From Haemophilus sp. HMSC068C11 (GTDB lineage Bacteria; Pseudomonadota; Gammaproteobacteria; Enterobacterales; Pasteurellaceae), in contig NZ_KV820351.1 in NCBI RefSeq assembly GCF_001815355.1, positions 1 through 50,461 of the forward strand: 50,461 nt of DNA. The letters run 5' to 3'. The stretch's first letter is position 1. Each line of letters opens with the position of its first letter. The position numbers were made by a program, and so were the translations under genes. This document shows, piece by piece, positions 39,001 through 48,008 of the stretch. The notes beneath the pieces were generated by a model. It saw only the letters and a list, made by a program, of their open reading frames with translations. It did not search any database and was not told the DNA's origin.

Positions 39001-42000
39001 ATGTCTGAACAAGAAAAACAACCAGATAACCAAACCACACAACCCGTTAAAAAGAAAAAGACCTGCCGTAAAATTTTATGTGTCGGAAGTGCGGTCATTT
39101 TTATTCCTGTTTTAGGCGTAGTCACAGCACTTTCTTTTGATAGTGGACAACGTGCACTTATTCAACTTGCGGATAAAATGCTCGATAGCTTATCTATTGA
39201 GCAAGTCAGCGGTGGCTTACAAGATGGTTTAGTCTTAGAAAATTTACGTTTTCAAACCACCGGTGTCGATGTAGCCCTTCCTAAAACGCGCTTACAGCTG
39301 AATTTAGCGCGTTTACTTTCGGGTGATATTATTGTTGATGATCTCAGCTTAACGCAGCCGAAAATTGCCATTGATACCAGTGTCATGCCACCTTCTGAAG
39401 AGAAACAAACGGAAAGTGGTCCAATGGAAAAAATCCATTTACCGGTTTCTGTGCTAGTGAAAAATGTGGCGATTACTGACTTTGATATGAAACTCGATCA
39501 AAGCAATATTACGTTTTCGTCTTTTCAAAGTGCGATCAGTTTAAACAATGAATCTGGCCTTACCCTTGAGCCCACCACGCTTTCAGACGTGCTTTTCTCA
39601 ACGGTCTCCCAAACTCAACCGAATCCCCCTCAGCCCGAGCAAAAAGAACCCGCTAAACCCGTTGATTGGGCGCAAATTGAGCAAACACTCACACCGGCTT
39701 TTTTAGGTAATTTAAATGCGGTGAACTTGCCTTTTGATATGCACATTCCAAGTTTTTTGGGTACAAACTGGCAATATCAATCGCTCAATGAAAAAGGCGA
39801 AGAAATCCAAAAAATCACTGTGCCTAAAGTGGAATTGCAAGCAGATGCCACCGATCATTTAGTGAAATTACAAAAACTCGACATTGACAGCTCTCTTGGT
39901 ACACTTTCTAGCCAAGGGCAACTCCAGCTCAATGACGATTTTCCAGTTGATCTCACATTAAAATCTGATCTCCAGGCATTTAAATCAAAAGACAAAACCA
40001 TTCTTCCTGCCAGCAAAGTTGATCTCAATGTATCGGGCTCCTTGAAAAAAACGACCGCATTTTCGTTAACCACACAGGGGGTGCTTGATGCCACCTTAAC
40101 AGGTGATGTGAAACTGGCTGAAGATAAAATGCCATTAAATCTGCAATTAAAAGCGAAAAAAGGTCAATATGCTTTTACAGACAGCCTAGCGCCGCTCAAA
40201 ATTAACGATGTCGATATCAAACTCACGGGCGATTTATTGAATTATCACGCAGAAGTTGTTGGTGGCGTTGAGGGTATGGATCATATCCCTCATACTCACG
40301 TTGATTTAAATGCAGACGGTAAACTCTACGAAGTCACCATCAACGAATTAAAACTTGCTGCCCTAGATGGTACGGCACGTTTAACGGGTTCATCAAACTG
40401 GAAAGATGGCGCGCAATGGGATGTGACCGCTGATTTAAACAAAATGAACATTCGCCCTTATGTGCCAGCCATGCCAGCCGTATTATCAGGCAAAGTGAGC
40501 TCACAAGGTTCCGCTGATTCCAATCATTGGAAAGTGGATGTGCCTACCGTGGATTTAACCGGTAGTCTTTCCTCTCGCACATTAAGCTTAAAAGGTAGTG
40601 TCTTTTTAAGTAATGAAACCTTATTAAACATTCCTGATCTATTGCTGAACTATGGCGATAACCGCATTGCAGCAAAAGGTACATTAGGTGATAAATCAAA
40701 CCTAGATTTAGATATCAACGCACCAAGCTTACGTGGTCTGTGGCAAGATTTAGCGGGCTCAGTCGTTGGTAAAGCACAGATTTTAGGGAAGCTTACTGCG
40801 CCAAGCATTAATACCGATTTAACGGCACAAGGCTTGCACTTCCAAGGATTAGACTTATCCAAAGCCTTAATTAAAGGTAATGTTGTGAGTGAACCGCAAG
40901 TGAAAGGTGAACTTACCGTCAAAGCGGAAAACTTCCGCTATGGCGATAGCATCAAATTGCATAATATTGATTTGAATGCATCGGGTGATGAAAAACATCA
41001 TACGCTCACCTTAAAATCAAAAGGTGAACCCGTTGCAGCTGATTTGCAAATCGCGGGGAATTTTGACCGCACTTCTCAGCAATGGAAAGGTAATTTAAGC
41101 CAAGTAAGCCTTAACTCACCTATCGGCGATTTTAAAGTGAATCAAACTATTCCGGTGACTTATGACAATAAAAAAATCCAAGCCACCATTGGTTCACACT
41201 GCTGGGTTAACCAAGATTTAGATTTGTGTTTTCCACAACAATTTACGGCAGGGAAAAACGGCGAAGTCCCTTTTGAGCTTAAACGCATTAATTTAGATTT
41301 AGTGAATAGATTGATGGGTCAAAACACGCTCAAAGGCCAATTACAAAGCCGAGGAAAAGTGGCATGGTTCAGTGATAAACCGTTACAACTAAATGTAGCA
41401 GTAGAAGGTAATAACATTGGTGTGGCACAAAAATTAGACTACCGCACCTTTAAGCTAGATATTCCTAAATTAAGCGTGAATGCCGATATTCAAAATAACA
41501 ATTTAACCCTGAAATCAGACATTAACATTCAGAATCAAGGCCGAATCGGCACAGACTTAAAAATTAATGATTTAAGTAAAGGCCGACAATTAGGCGGTAC
41601 CTTCACCATTGAAGGTTTACGCTTATCCTTAGCGAATCAACTTTTCTCTAGCGGGGAAAGCATGGATGGCGAAGTGGTTTCTCGCTTAAGTTTCGGTGGC
41701 AATTTAGAAAAACCATTATTAAACGGTAATTTCGATATTCGCAATGTAAAAACAAAACTGAAAAGTCTGCCTTTTGACGTAACTGATGGTCAAGTGGCAA
41801 TCCGCTTTAATGGTACCTCTTCAACCTTAAATGGTCATGTTCAAACACCAGATAGTAAGCTGAATATTAACGGGCAAGCTAACTGGGCTAACATAGATAA
41901 CTGGACGGCAGAAGTCAGAGCGCAAGCGGATAACTTCAAAGTCGATATTCCGTCTATGGCGAAATTAAAAGTCAGCCCGAATGTGGTTGTCAAAGCGTCA

Positions 42001-42894
42001 CCAAAACGCTTAGATTTAAGCGGAAACGTGGATATTCCATGGGCAAGAATTGCTATTGAAAGCTTACCGGACAATGCAGAACCGGTGAGTGAAGACGAAG
42101 TGATTTTAAATGGCCCGAGAAAAAGTAAAGAAGAACTCATTAATCGCCAATTTGCAGCCGAAACTAAATCGGGCATGCAAATTCAATCTGATTTAAAAAT
42201 TAAAATCGGTGATGATGTACATTTAAATGCTTATGGTCTAAAAACGAATTTGGATGGTTTACTTTCTGTGAAACAGGATAAAGGTAAGCTAGGATTATTC
42301 GGTCAAATTAACCTGAAAAATGGTCGTTATGCTTCTTTTGGACAGGATTTATTAATTCGTAAAGGGCAAATCAGCTTCGCCGGTTTACCTTCACAACCGA
42401 TGTTAAATATTGAGGCGATTCGTAACCCAGAAGCCATGGAAGACAGTAAAGTGACCGCAGGGGTAAAAGTGATTGGTATGGCATCTAGCCCACAAGTCAC
42501 TATTTTCTCTGATCCAGCCAAATCTCAAGACCAGGCACTTTCTTATTTATTAACCGGTCGCTCATTAGAAAACAGCGGTGAAGCAGGTTCTAGTGGTTCT
42601 GTGGGCGCCGCATTACTTGGCTTAGGTTTAGCGAAAAGTGGTAAAGTCGTCGGCGGTATTGGCGAAGCCTTTGGTATTCAAGACTTAAACTTAGGCACTG
42701 CCGGTGTTGGGGATAGCTCCAAAGTACAAGTTAGTGGTAATATTGGTAAACGCTTACAAGTGAAATACGGTGTGGGATTATTTGATGGCTTAGCCGAAGT
42801 GACCTTGCGTTACCGCTTAATGCCACAACTTTATTTCCAATCGGTTTCCAGCACAAACCAAGTTTTTGATTTATTGTATCAATTTGAATTTTAG
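39001..42894 (+). CDS. tamB: Translocation and assembly module protein TamB
   Basis: A very long periplasm-spanning AsmA-like protein, anchored by one N-terminal helix (about residues 28-46) and forming a hydrophobic groove of repeated beta strands up to the outer membrane. The C-terminal DUF490 domain is clear (GQINLKNGRYASFGQDLLIRKG, then ALSYLLTGRSLEN and the terminal RYRLMPQLYFQSVS). Two in-frame ATGs exist, 38995 and 39001; AGGG (38990-38993) is well spaced only for 39001, giving 1297 residues. It starts 9 bp after tamA. Confidence 0.95.
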   Translation: MSEQEKQPDNQTTQPVKKKKTCRKILCVGSAVIFIPVLGVVTALSFDSGQRALIQLADKMLDSLSIEQVSGGLQDGLVLENLRFQTTGVDVALPKTRLQLNLARLLSGDIIVDDLSLTQPKIAIDTSVMPPSEEKQTESGPMEKIHLPVSVLVKNVAITDFDMKLDQSNITFSSFQSAISLNNESGLTLEPTTLSDVLFSTVSQTQPNPPQPEQKEPAKPVDWAQIEQTLTPAFLGNLNAVNLPFDMHIPSFLGTNWQYQSLNEKGEEIQKITVPKVELQADATDHLVKLQKLDIDSSLGTLSSQGQLQLNDDFPVDLTLKSDLQAFKSKDKTILPASKVDLNVSGSLKKTTAFSLTTQGVLDATLTGDVKLAEDKMPLNLQLKAKKGQYAFTDSLAPLKINDVDIKLTGDLLNYHAEVVGGVEGMDHIPHTHVDLNADGKLYEVTINELKLAALDGTARLTGSSNWKDGAQWDVTADLNKMNIRPYVPAMPAVLSGKVSSQGSADSNHWKVDVPTVDLTGSLSSRTLSLKGSVFLSNETLLNIPDLLLNYGDNRIAAKGTLGDKSNLDLDINAPSLRGLWQDLAGSVVGKAQILGKLTAPSINTDLTAQGLHFQGLDLSKALIKGNVVSEPQVKGELTVKAENFRYGDSIKLHNIDLNASGDEKHHTLTLKSKGEPVAADLQIAGNFDRTSQQWKGNLSQVSLNSPIGDFKVNQTIPVTYDNKKIQATIGSHCWVNQDLDLCFPQQFTAGKNGEVPFELKRINLDLVNRLMGQNTLKGQLQSRGKVAWFSDKPLQLNVAVEGNNIGVAQKLDYRTFKLDIPKLSVNADIQNNNLTLKSDINIQNQGRIGTDLKINDLSKGRQLGGTFTIEGLRLSLANQLFSSGESMDGEVVSRLSFGGNLEKPLLNGNFDIRNVKTKLKSLPFDVTDGQVAIRFNGTSSTLNGHVQTPDSKLNINGQANWANIDNWTAEVRAQADNFKVDIPSMAKLKVSPNVVVKASPKRLDLSGNVDIPWARIAIESLPDNAEPVSEDEVILNGPRKSKEELINRQFAAETKSGMQIQSDLKIKIGDDVHLNAYGLKTNLDGLLSVKQDKGKLGLFGQINLKNGRYASFGQDLLIRKGQISFAGLPSQPMLNIEAIRNPEAMEDSKVTAGVKVIGMASSPQVTIFSDPAKSQDQALSYLLTGRSLENSGEAGSSGSVGAALLGLGLAKSGKVVGGIGEAFGIQDLNLGTAGVGDSSKVQVSGNIGKRLQVKYGVGLFDGLAEVTLRYRLMPQLYFQSVSSTNQVFDLLYQFEF

Positions 42895-42902
42895 GAAAGG
42901 AC

Positions 42903-44447
42903 ATGCATAACGACAAGCAACTGGCTCAACTCGCAGAACCTCATCACCGAGGTGAGGCCCGGGAGATTGCCGCCATTGATTTAGGCTCAAACAGCTTCCA
43001 CATGATTGTGGCACGCATTATCAATGGCTCGATTCAGGTGCTTTCTCGTTTAAAACAAAAAGTGAGACTTGCCGATGGCTTAGACGAGCACAATGTATTA
43101 AGCCAAGAAGCCATTGAGCGCGGTGTAAATTGCCTTGCACTTTTTGCTGAACGCTTACAAGGCTTTGCGCCAGAAGATGTGAATGTCGTCGGCACTTATA
43201 CCTTACGAAGAGCGGTCAATAATGACGAATTTTTACGTCAGGCTGCCACTGTCTTTCCCTATCCTATTAATATCATCAGCGGTCAAACTGAAGCTAAAAC
43301 TATTTATGCGGGTGTTTGCCACACTCAACCCGAAAGCGGACGTAAACTGGTCATCGATATTGGTGGTGGCTCGACAGAAATGATCATTGGTGATGATTTC
43401 ACCCCCTTAGTGGCGGAAAGTCGTCATATGGGCTGCGTCAGCTTTGCCAAAAAATTCTTCCCGAATGGACAAATTTCAAAAGAAAACTTCGAGCAAGCTC
43501 GCCAAAGTGCGGTCAATAAAATTGAAGATTTAAGCTGGGAATATCGCAAACTCGGCTGGCAATCAGTGTTAGGTTCATCAGGCACCATTAAAACCGTCTA
43601 TCAAGTGATTACTGCAACTCTTGACCCGAACGGCATCATCACGGCTGAACGCTTACAAAATTTAATTGACCGAACCTTACAAGCTTCCCATTTTGAAGAA
43701 CTCAATATCGCGGGATTAAATCCTGATCGCGTGGATGTCTTCGTGCCAGGCTTAGCCATTTTAAGTGCCGTTTTTGACGTATTTGGTTTAGAAAATATGC
43801 GCTACTCTGACGGTGCCTTGCGTGAAGGGGTAATTTATAGCTTAGAAAAAAACTTCCAAGTTTCAGATATCCGTACACGTACCGCATTAGGACTTGCCGA
43901 ACAATTTAACTTAGATTTAGCGCAAGCCGATCGCGTGGCAAATAGTGCGAAAACCTTAATTGATCAATACACCCATTGGCAAAAACCGTATCTTGCTGAT
44001 GAAATGAAAAACCTGCTGATTTGGGCGGCACGTTTATTGGAAGTGGGCATCGTAATCAATCATCGAAATGTGCAAAAACATTCGGCTTATATTCTGCAAA
44101 ATATGGAATTGCCGGGTTTTGATCGCGAGCAACAACGCTTGTTGGTGAATTTAGTTCGTTATCACACGGGTGCATTTAAAAAGAATGATTTACCGATTTT
44201 TGCTCGTTATGCGGATGAAGATGTCCTTGTTTTACTGCTTCTTTTACGCATTTCGGTGATTTTAAATAAATCTCGCCAAGCAACAGATAGCACGGATAAA
44301 ATTAATCTCAGAATTGACCGCTCTTTGCAGACTTGGGAACTGACCTTTGAAAAACATTATTTGGATAATAATCCATTAGTGTGGAATGAATTGCGCTTAG
44401 AAAGCAATTTACTCAAAGATTTAGAACTCAGTTTGATTTTTAACTGA
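42903..44447 (+). CDS. ppx: Exopolyphosphatase
   Basis: Releases phosphate from the ends of polyphosphate chains. The 514-residue Ppx/GppA-family protein has the sugar-kinase-fold motifs AAIDLGSNSFHM and VIDIGGGSTEMIIG, and the HD-like C-terminal domain (EVGIVINHRNVQKHSAYILQN). It matches E. coli Ppx through FAERLQGF, SRHMGCVSFAKKFFP and LRLLILN-type ending better than GppA. GGAAAGGAC precedes the ATG, 8 bp after tamB, so it is likely the third gene of the tam transcript. Confidence 0.92.
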   Translation: MHNDKQLAQLAEPHHRGEAREIAAIDLGSNSFHMIVARIINGSIQVLSRLKQKVRLADGLDEHNVLSQEAIERGVNCLALFAERLQGFAPEDVNVVGTYTLRRAVNNDEFLRQAATVFPYPINIISGQTEAKTIYAGVCHTQPESGRKLVIDIGGGSTEMIIGDDFTPLVAESRHMGCVSFAKKFFPNGQISKENFEQARQSAVNKIEDLSWEYRKLGWQSVLGSSGTIKTVYQVITATLDPNGIITAERLQNLIDRTLQASHFEELNIAGLNPDRVDVFVPGLAILSAVFDVFGLENMRYSDGALREGVIYSLEKNFQVSDIRTRTALGLAEQFNLDLAQADRVANSAKTLIDQYTHWQKPYLADEMKNLLIWAARLLEVGIVINHRNVQKHSAYILQNMELPGFDREQQRLLVNLVRYHTGAFKKNDLPIFARYADEDVLVLLLLLRISVILNKSRQATDSTDKINLRIDRSLQTWELTFEKHYLDNNPLVWNELRLESNLLKDLELSLIFN

Positions 44448-44450
44448 TAG

Positions 44451-44478
44451 AATAAGGGCTTTCATGCCCTTATTTTTT
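44451..44478. terminator. Bidirectional terminator between ppx and the PRD-like gene
   Basis: AATAAGGGC (44451-44459) and GCCCTTATT (44466-44474) with a 6-nt loop, followed by TTTT on plus. On minus the stem overlaps the stop codon of the convergent gene (44470-44472). Confidence 0.85.
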
Positions 44479-44835
44479 ATCTTGCTCCAACAGCAAACTA
44501 TAAATATTGGCGAGATAATAGCTCTGTTCGGCTTCTGGAATATCTTGCGGAATAAAAGAAAGCAAATCGCGGTGAATTTCCAAAACATCAGGGAAAATGA
44601 CCGCACTTTGCATTTCATCATAAAAGGATTGATGAAGCGGGGAAACGCAACCGCCTCGTTTTAAGCGGGCAAGGCTGTTGGCAATATGCAATAAGAGTGT
44701 GATGACAGTCGGAATAGACACATCAATGCGCCAATGATGCTCTAGGCGACTTTGCAAAGTCAGAATAATATCAATAACTTCCTGATCAATCTGACCGCGA
44801 ATTTTCCAACGGGTTAATTGTTTGAGTAACGACAT
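44470..44835 (-). CDS. Small PRD-like domain protein
   Basis: A 121-residue all-helical protein. Residues about 40-118 resemble a PTS regulation domain: LLLHIANSLARLKRGGCVSP has the His-containing helix, and IPEAEQSYYLANIYSLL has the E-x-x-Y-L end motif. There is no DNA- or RNA-binding domain attached, so if it is a PRD it would act as a stand-alone, phosphorylation-sensing partner. Function is unknown. A modest ribosome site precedes ATG 44835. It lies between ppx and yqaB, convergent with one and divergent from the other. Confidence 0.55.
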   Translation of the reverse strand: MSLLKQLTRWKIRGQIDQEVIDIILTLQSRLEHHWRIDVSIPTVITLLLHIANSLARLKRGGCVSPLHQSFYDEMQSAVIFPDVLEIHRDLLSFIPQDIPEAEQSYYLANIYSLLLEQDKK

Positions 44836-44946
44836 AACATTCCTTTTTGAGATAGGATAACTTTACCGCTATTTCATAAAATTACCAGTGCACAGATCAC
44901 AAAATTGAAACAAAGTGAAAAAATTTACGAACTAGGAAAGCAATAA

Positions 44947-45546
44947 ATGATAGATAACAGACTTTTTGAAAAATATGATGGCTTGATTTTTGATATGGAT
45001 GGCACCTTAATCGACACCATGCCAGTGCATGCACGCGCATGGAACCTAGTAGGGGAACAATTCGGTTATCGTTTTAATAGCCAAATTATGTATGATTTAG
45101 GTGGCGCAACCGTGAGCACTATTGCCTCAGCCATTATGCAAGATGCCGGTATGCCACAAGAACGTTTAAATGAAGTCATACAAGCGAAACGCAAACTTTC
45201 CTATGAATTGATTCCAACCGAATCAAAATTACTCCCGACCTTTGACGTGGTGCGTCATTACTATCAACAAAAGCCAATTGCGCTCGGTTCAGGTTCGAAC
45301 CGCCGAATCATTGATATGTTGATGCAAAAATTAGATATCAAACATTACTTTAGCGCCATTGTCAGCGCTGATGATGTGAAAGAACATAAACCGCATCCAG
45401 AAACCTTTTTACGCTGTGCAGAACTGGCAAAAGCTGAACCGTCACGTTGTATCGTCTTTGAAGATGCCGATCTCGGCGTAAAAGCAGGATTAAGTGCGGG
45501 GATGGATGTGTTTGATGTCAGAACGAGAGAGATTATTAAAGCCTAA
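44947..45546 (+). CDS. yqaB: HAD sugar-phosphate phosphatase (YqaB type)
   Basis: A 199-residue HAD subfamily IA hydrolase similar to E. coli YqaB, which acts on fructose-1-phosphate and 6-phosphogluconate. Motif I FDMDGTLIDT supplies nucleophile Asp16 and acid/base Asp18; motif II is GSGSN; motif III Lys lies in VKEHKPHPETF; motif IV is FEDADLGVKAG. A four-helix cap sits between motifs I and II. GGAAAG precedes the ATG. Its TAA overlaps the yqaA ATG by one base, the same pair as in E. coli. Confidence 0.87.
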   Translation: MIDNRLFEKYDGLIFDMDGTLIDTMPVHARAWNLVGEQFGYRFNSQIMYDLGGATVSTIASAIMQDAGMPQERLNEVIQAKRKLSYELIPTESKLLPTFDVVRHYYQQKPIALGSGSNRRIIDMLMQKLDIKHYFSAIVSADDVKEHKPHPETFLRCAELAKAEPSRCIVFEDADLGVKAGLSAGMDVFDVRTREIIKA

Positions 45547-46025
45547 TGTGGGACATTTTCTCTTTCAGCTTTTTGGCTGATTTTTGGCAAACCCATGGTT
45601 TGTGGTTGATGTTTTTCAGCGCTTTCTTAAGCGCCACCATTTTGCCAGGTAATTCAGAAATTGTGTTTGTCTCCCTTGCTGTGCCAAAAGTATTGGTCGG
45701 TTCATTATTAAGTGCGGATATTTTTTGGCTTGTTTTTCTGGCAACCGCAGGCAATACACTTGGCAGCCTCACCACTTATTGGATTGGTCGATGGTTTCCG
45801 AAAATTGACAGCAAAAATGACCGCACTTTATGGGTGATAAACAAAATACAACGCTATGGTGCCATCACTTTATTATTAAGCTGGTTGCCTATTGTCGGGG
45901 ATGTGTTTTGTGCAGTAGCCGGTTGGCTTCGATTGAATTGGCTAAGTTGTTTGATTTTTATGACGATTGGAAAAGGACTGCGTTATATTGCCCTGCTCTT
46001 TTTCAGTTTACCTTTCGTGTCATAG
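45546..46025 (+). CDS. yqaA: YqaA family inner-membrane protein (DedA-like)
   Basis: A 159-residue SNARE-associated/DedA-like membrane protein with about four helices. Family residues include FSAFLSATILPGNSEIV near the N-terminus, NTLGSLTTYWIGRW and YGAITLLLSWLPIVGDVFCAVAGW. The related DedA proteins flip or move lipids, but the role of YqaA is unknown. It is coupled to yqaB by TAATG. No terminator with a U-tail on this strand follows; the downstream hairpin is oriented for the other strand. Confidence 0.85.
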   Translation: MWDIFSFSFLADFWQTHGLWLMFFSAFLSATILPGNSEIVFVSLAVPKVLVGSLLSADIFWLVFLATAGNTLGSLTTYWIGRWFPKIDSKNDRTLWVINKIQRYGAITLLLSWLPIVGDVFCAVAGWLRLNWLSCLIFMTIGKGLRYIALLFFSLPFVS

Positions 46026-46092
46026 CCGAGAATAGCCTTTGTGCATAACCTGGTTGTGGGCTAGAATAAAGACGAATTAATATTCAACAGAT

Positions 46093-46168
46093 AAAAAAAC
46101 GCCCCTTATCAAGTAAGGGGCAAATAACCTAAGGAACCAATTTTATTAAAACAACTGCAAGTTGCTTG
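46093..46168 (-). ncRNA. Candidate sRNA divergent from luxS (MicA position)
   Basis: On the minus strand a sigma-E-like promoter (46174-46200) is followed, about 76 nt after its predicted start, by an intrinsic terminator: GCCCCTTA pairs with TAAGGGGC (46101-46121, 5-nt loop), then G and seven T residues. No open frame on minus needs this terminator. A small 5' hairpin (CAACT/AGTTG, 46152-46164) and an A/U-rich middle suit an Hfq-binding RNA. Enteric MicA lies in this place, divergent from luxS, is about 72 nt long and is sigma-E controlled. Sequence identity to MicA is not evident, so homology is inferred from position and design only. Confidence 0.5.
46101..46121 (-). terminator. Intrinsic terminator of the candidate sRNA
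   Basis: Perfect 8-bp GC-rich stem with a CTTGA loop on the minus strand, followed by GTTTTTTTATC. On plus the hairpin is followed by AAATAACC, so it works only for minus-strand transcripts. Confidence 0.8.
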
Positions 46169-46173
46169 TTCTA

Positions 46174-46200
46174 TAAGACCGACGCTAAAAAGAAAAGTTC
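46174..46200 (-). promoter_or_regulatory. Sigma-E-like promoter of the candidate sRNA
   Basis: Read on minus: TGAACTT (-35; GAACTT at 46195-46200), 15 bp, then GTCTTA (46174-46179, preceded by G). This resembles the sigma-E consensus GGAACTT-N16-GTCnAA. The predicted start lies near 46167-46169. Confidence 0.5.
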
Positions 46201-46204
46201 AAAG

Positions 46205-46256
46205 AAATTGTAAAAAAATGTAAAAAAATTTACAAAAACTTGCAATTAATTTACAA
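46205..46256. repeat. Cluster of TGTAAA/TTTACA motifs upstream of luxS
   Basis: Within 52 bp there are two direct TGTAAA motifs and two TTTACA motifs, three of them inside a run of A/T. One pair forms the dyad TGTAAA-AAAA-TTTACA. The spacing does not fit the TyrR box (N6). It sits between the luxS ATG and the divergent sRNA promoter, where a regulator could touch both. Confidence 0.4.
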
Positions 46257-46281
46257 ATCACTGATTTTCAAGGAAATAAAT

Positions 46282-46785
46282 ATGCCATTACTCGACAGTT
46301 TTAAAGTGGATCACACCCGTATGAACGCACCTGCCGTGCGTGTAGCCAAAACGATGCGTACTCCAAAGGGCGATGACATCACCGTTTTTGATCTTCGTTT
46401 TTGCATTCCAAACAAAGAAATTCTCCCACCAAAAGGGATTCACACCCTTGAGCATTTATTTGCAGGCTTCATGCGTGACCATTTAAACAATGACAGCGTA
46501 GAAATCATCGATATTTCCCCAATGGGCTGTCGCACAGGTTTTTACATGTCATTAATCGGCACACCAAACGAGCAACAAGTGGCTGATGCATGGTTAGCTT
46601 CCATGAAAGATATTTTAACCGTGCAAGATCAAAACAAAATTCCTGAATTAAACGAATACCAATGTGGGACTTACACCGAACATTCTTTAGAAGAAGCACA
46701 TGATATTGCTAAAAATGTAATTGCTCGCGGTGTGGGGATTAATAAAAATGACGATTTAGCACTTGATGAATCTTTCTTAAAATAA
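46282..46785 (+). CDS. luxS: S-ribosylhomocysteine lyase, AI-2 synthase
   Basis: Splits S-ribosylhomocysteine into homocysteine and the autoinducer-2 precursor DPD. The start is the ATG at 46282 with AGGAAATAAAT upstream, giving 167 residues as in H. influenzae; the frame upstream to 46240 is leader. The metal ligands His54 and His58 (HTLEH) and Cys128 (QCGT), and catalytic Cys83 (MGCRTGFYM), are all present. It lies 9 bp upstream of purT, an unusual partner for luxS, so AI-2 synthesis and purine synthesis may share a transcript. Confidence 0.97.
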   Translation: MPLLDSFKVDHTRMNAPAVRVAKTMRTPKGDDITVFDLRFCIPNKEILPPKGIHTLEHLFAGFMRDHLNNDSVEIIDISPMGCRTGFYMSLIGTPNEQQVADAWLASMKDILTVQDQNKIPELNEYQCGTYTEHSLEEAHDIAKNVIARGVGINKNDDLALDESFLK

Positions 46786-46794
46786 GGACACAAC

Positions 46795-47976
46795 ATGACA
46801 ACCCTAGGTACAGCATTAACCCCGAATGCTATCAAAGTGATGATGCTTGGCTCTGGTGAACTGGGCAAAGAGGTGGTGATTGAATTACAACGTTTAGGCG
46901 TGGAAGTGATTGCCGTCGATCGTTATGAAAACGCCCCAGCACAACAAGTGGCCCATCGTGCTTATACGATTTCCATGCTAGATGGGGCAGCCCTCAAAGC
47001 CTTAGTGAAAAAAGAGTGCCCAGATTACATCGTGCCGGAAGTGGAAGCCATCGCGACTGATACGCTGATTGAATTAGAAAAAGCAGGTTTTAATGTTGTG
47101 CCTACCGCCAAAGCCACCAAGCTGACGATGAATCGCGAAGGCATTCGCCGTTTGGCTGCCGAAGAGCTTGGCTTACCAACCTCACCTTATCAATTTGTCG
47201 ATAACTTTGCGGACTTCCAAAGTGCGGTTGAAAAAATCGGTATTCCTTGCGTGGTAAAACCAATTATGTCTTCTTCTGGCCACGGTCAAAGTATTTTAAA
47301 ATCCAAAGACGACTTACAAAAAGCCTGGGATTACGCTCAACAAGGTGGTCGCGCAGGCGCAGGACGCGTGATTGTAGAAGGGTTTGTTAAATTCGATTAT
47401 GAAATCACCTTACTCACCGTTCGCCACATTAATGGCACCAGCTTCTTAGCGCCAATCGGCCATCGTCAAGAAGATGGCGACTATCGTGAATCGTGGCAAC
47501 CACAAGCTATGTCTGATGCAGCCTTGAAAAAAGCACAAGAGGTCGCAGAAAAAATCACCACTTCATTAGGTGGTCGCGGTATTTTCGGCGTGGAAATGTT
47601 TGTGTGTGGTGATGAGGTTATCTTCAATGAAGTTTCCCCTCGACCACATGATACTGGTATGGTCACGCTAATTTCTCAAGAATTATCTGAATTTGCCTTA
47701 CACGCCCGTGCAATTTTAGGCTTACCTATCCCAGAAATCACCTTAATTAGCCCATCCGCTTCCAAAGCCATTGTGGTAGAAGGTCAATCGAAAAACGTGC
47801 AATTTGGCAATATCACCGAAGTATTGGCTGAACCGCACACCAATATTCGCATTTTCGGCAAAGTCGAAGTCAATGGCCATCGCCGTTTAGGTGTCTTACT
47901 TGCTCGTGATGTTTCCGTAGAAAAAGCATTAGAAAAAGTAGAGCGCGCTTACGCGAAGTTGGATGTGAAATTATAA
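46795..47976 (+). CDS. purT: Formate-dependent GAR transformylase
   Basis: Makes formyl-GAR from GAR, formate and ATP, the folate-independent route for step three of purine synthesis. Formate supply fits anaerobic growth. It is 393 residues. The N-terminal pre-ATP-grasp motif is [20 protein letters not shown]; the ATP-grasp core has [34 protein letters not shown] and [29 protein letters not shown]. It follows luxS by 9 bp and ends at a hairpin made of a mutated and an intact uptake signal. Confidence 0.97.
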   Translation: MTTLGTALTPNAIKVMMLGSGELGKEVVIELQRLGVEVIAVDRYENAPAQQVAHRAYTISMLDGAALKALVKKECPDYIVPEVEAIATDTLIELEKAGFNVVPTAKATKLTMNREGIRRLAAEELGLPTSPYQFVDNFADFQSAVEKIGIPCVVKPIMSSSGHGQSILKSKDDLQKAWDYAQQGGRAGAGRVIVEGFVKFDYEITLLTVRHINGTSFLAPIGHRQEDGDYRESWQPQAMSDAALKKAQEVAEKITTSLGGRGIFGVEMFVCGDEVIFNEVSPRPHDTGMVTLISQELSEFALHARAILGLPIPEITLISPSASKAIVVEGQSKNVQFGNITEVLAEPHTNIRIFGKVEVNGHRRLGVLLARDVSVEKALEKVERAYAKLDVKL

Positions 47977-48008
47977 AGTTTGCTCAACTTAAATATCGTT
48001 GAAAATAA

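Noticed and set aside
44464..44664. 66-codon frame on plus opposite the PRD-like gene
   Set aside because: It begins in the terminator loop and has no ribosome site; the minus-strand frame has the better start and the domain-like sequence.
44888..44903. Possible CRP site upstream of yqaB
   Set aside because: Only the TCACA half is good; the other half reads CAGTG, too weak to call.
46026..46121. Hairpin at 46101-46121 as the yqaA terminator
   Set aside because: On the plus strand the stem is followed by AAATAACC with no U-run; the T-tract lies on the minus-strand side.
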